DNA of 64,000 nucleotides from Fodinibius salsisoli (lineage in GTDB: Bacteria > Bacteroidota > Rhodothermia > Balneolales > Balneolaceae). Location of the stretch: the NCBI RefSeq assembly GCF_026229185.1, contig NZ_JAGGJA010000002.1:248001-312000 (forward strand), given 5' to 3'. The notes beneath the pieces were generated by a model. The model did no database searches. It was not told the origin of the DNA and worked only from the letters and a program-made list of their open reading frames with translations. Of the stretch, positions 63,092-64,000 are shown one piece after another (position 1 is the first letter of the stretch; each line of letters starts with the position of its first letter). The translations under genes were made by a program, and so were the position numbers.

Positions 63092-63619
63092 GCTAATTTA
63101 TTATTTGATATTCTAAATCTATTTCGCGCCAAAGATAGTAAATAATTAGGCTTCTTCGAATAAGGAAATAGTATCTTTTTAATGGGCCTCTGGGCCTTTC
63201 TGTCAGAAGTTGCAAACATGCCATCGTTTATCTGCTGGCAGAATCTTGATTCCAGTTGATATGGTTGGGAAAGCTTCCCGACCTACACAGGCTAAGTCCT
63301 AACGCTCCCTTCCCTACCCTATGGAATCCTCCGAGAAATCGTAGGGTCACAGTGTAGCATGCCACTGGGCCTGCTTGTAGGAAAGGGGCAGCCTGTGCTA
63401 CAAAGTCTTTAACATAGTAGTGGGATGGGGCATCATTCGAGCGTTACATACTCATCAGATGAGTATGCCTACTATATTCCTCATTTGAGACTCCTCGTCA
63501 CAAGCTCCTCGGAGTGACAACATGGGGATGGATTTGGATCAACCTGCCAAACATTTCACATTCACCCCAATACATGCACTCTGAAACTTTAGTAGACTTA
63601 CATCTTGCATCCTAAACAT
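63092..63619. other. Spacer between the permease gene and cysQ, with repeat copy C
   Basis: 528 bp without a supported gene. It carries the cysQ upstream region and the third dispersed repeat (63433-63530). A short CTTCCCTACC stretch and other G+C-rich words resemble 57.9-58.6 kb only loosely. Confidence 0.5.
63433..63530. repeat. Dispersed palindromic repeat, copy C
   Basis: ATTCGAGCGTT, palindrome ATACTCAT-CAG-ATGAGTAT (63448-63466), then TTGAGACTCCTCGTC and GGAGTGACAACATGGGG. The tail matches copy A closely. The second palindrome of copy A is lacking. Confidence 0.65.
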
Positions 63620-64000
63620 TTAAAACGGCCAGATCATCGGTACTAATATGATGGTAATCGTGGCGACCAGCAGATTCAGGGGTAAGCCTATTTTCGTAAA
63701 ATCCGTAAATTTATATCCCCCCGGGCCATAGACCATGAGGTTCGTCTGATAGCCAATAGGTGTTGAGAAGCTGGCAGAGGCTGCCATAATGATCGTCATT
63801 ACAAACGGCATATAATTAACCCCAAACGAAGCAGCCATCGATATGGCAATGGGGAAAATAAGCACGGCCGAAGCATTATTGGTAATGAGTTCGGTGAGTA
63901 TCCAGGTAGCCAGGTAGGTGCCAATCAAGGCTAAGTGGGGATTCGATTCTACAACCCCTAAAAAGCTCTCGGCCATAATTTCAGCGGCTCCGGTCTCCTG
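63620..64000 (-). CDS. SLC13/DASS-type permease, C-terminal part (partial)
   Basis: Frame open to the window edge; 126 codons are visible, ending in IILVPMIWPF. Hydrophobic spans with ILTELITNNASAVLIFPIAI and ASASFSTPIGYQTNLMVYGPGGY match the second half of the SLC13 anion-transporter signature, with the S-N-T-like T-P-I-G motif. Beside sulfate-activation genes it is probably a sodium-driven sulfate permease, but other anions are possible. The N-terminus, which may carry TrkA-C domains, lies outside the window. Confidence 0.8.
   Translation of the reverse strand, partial: QETGAAEIMAESFLGVVESNPHLALIGTYLATWILTELITNNASAVLIFPIAISMAASFGVNYMPFVMTIIMAASASFSTPIGYQTNLMVYGPGGYKFTDFTKIGLPLNLLVATITIILVPMIWPF

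Noticed and set aside
58648-63530. CRISPR array
   Set aside because: The three repeats are 2-3 kb apart, imperfect and lack regular spacers and cas genes.

Overview
The window looks like a chromosomal segment of a Bacteroidetes-related bacterium, most likely Balneolota (Fodinibius or Balneola type). The evidence is a type IX secretion style C-terminal domain with an N-F-P-N-P-F motif, a second giant exported protein with a gliding/T9SS-like C-terminus, LytS/LytTR regulatory pairs, a carboxypeptidase-regulatory-like start of a probable TonB receptor, an ECF sigma factor of the Bacteroidetes type, many lipoproteins, and starts with weak or no Shine-Dalgarno sequences. Many proteins are rich in Asp and Glu, compatible with a salt-adapted host. 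The genus is inference; no rRNA or tRNA gene was seen.

Layout. 0-3.5 kb: start of a TonB-receptor-like gene, then a three-gene LytS/LytTR operon that includes a kinase-like protein lacking its catalytic residues. 3.7-5.6 kb: a thioredoxin-like/pdxH/trmB operon. 5.9-10 kb: small regulators and enzymes, including a membrane-bound LytTR regulator and a Crp/Fnr-type regulator with a perfect palindrome in front of two small downstream genes. 10-19.4 kb: radical SAM protein, semialdehyde dehydrogenase, sugar dehydrogenase lipoprotein, class III aminotransferase and three paralogous lipoproteins of unknown function. 19.5-25.8 kb: a BNR-repeat T9SS cargo, UbiA prenyltransferase and others. 25.9-32.4 kb: anmK, a threonine synthase fused to a LeuA-type regulatory domain, an orphan ECF sigma factor and aspartate kinase. 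32.5-41.1 kb: ABC-F ATPase, SDR, VOC protein, hydrolases, SodC, TauE, an sdpR/sdpI-like pair and dodecin.

41.1-46.4 kb is a decay zone. It holds the remnant of a flavin reductase, the remnant of an ECF42-type sigma factor, a hypothetical gene with an in-frame TGA, a broken AlbA/Schlafen-type gene in AT-rich DNA, and long noncoding stretches. 46.4-49.6 kb: glycyl-tRNA synthetase, aspartate-semialdehyde dehydrogenase and a small unknown protein. 49.8-57 kb: one 2382-residue exported protein made of eight alternating lamin-tail and Ig-like units, preceded by a leader that contains a terminator-like hairpin. 57.4-64 kb: a cupin and then the sulfate-activation genes cysN, cysD, cysC and cysQ with an SLC13-type permease, all on the minus strand. 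Their spacers carry three copies of a palindromic dispersed repeat.

Aspartate kinase, aspartate-semialdehyde dehydrogenase and threonine synthase supply three steps of the aspartate-to-threonine route but are scattered. Sulfate uptake, ATP sulfurylase, APS kinase and the PAP phosphatase form one functional block; no PAPS reductase or sulfotransferase is visible here.
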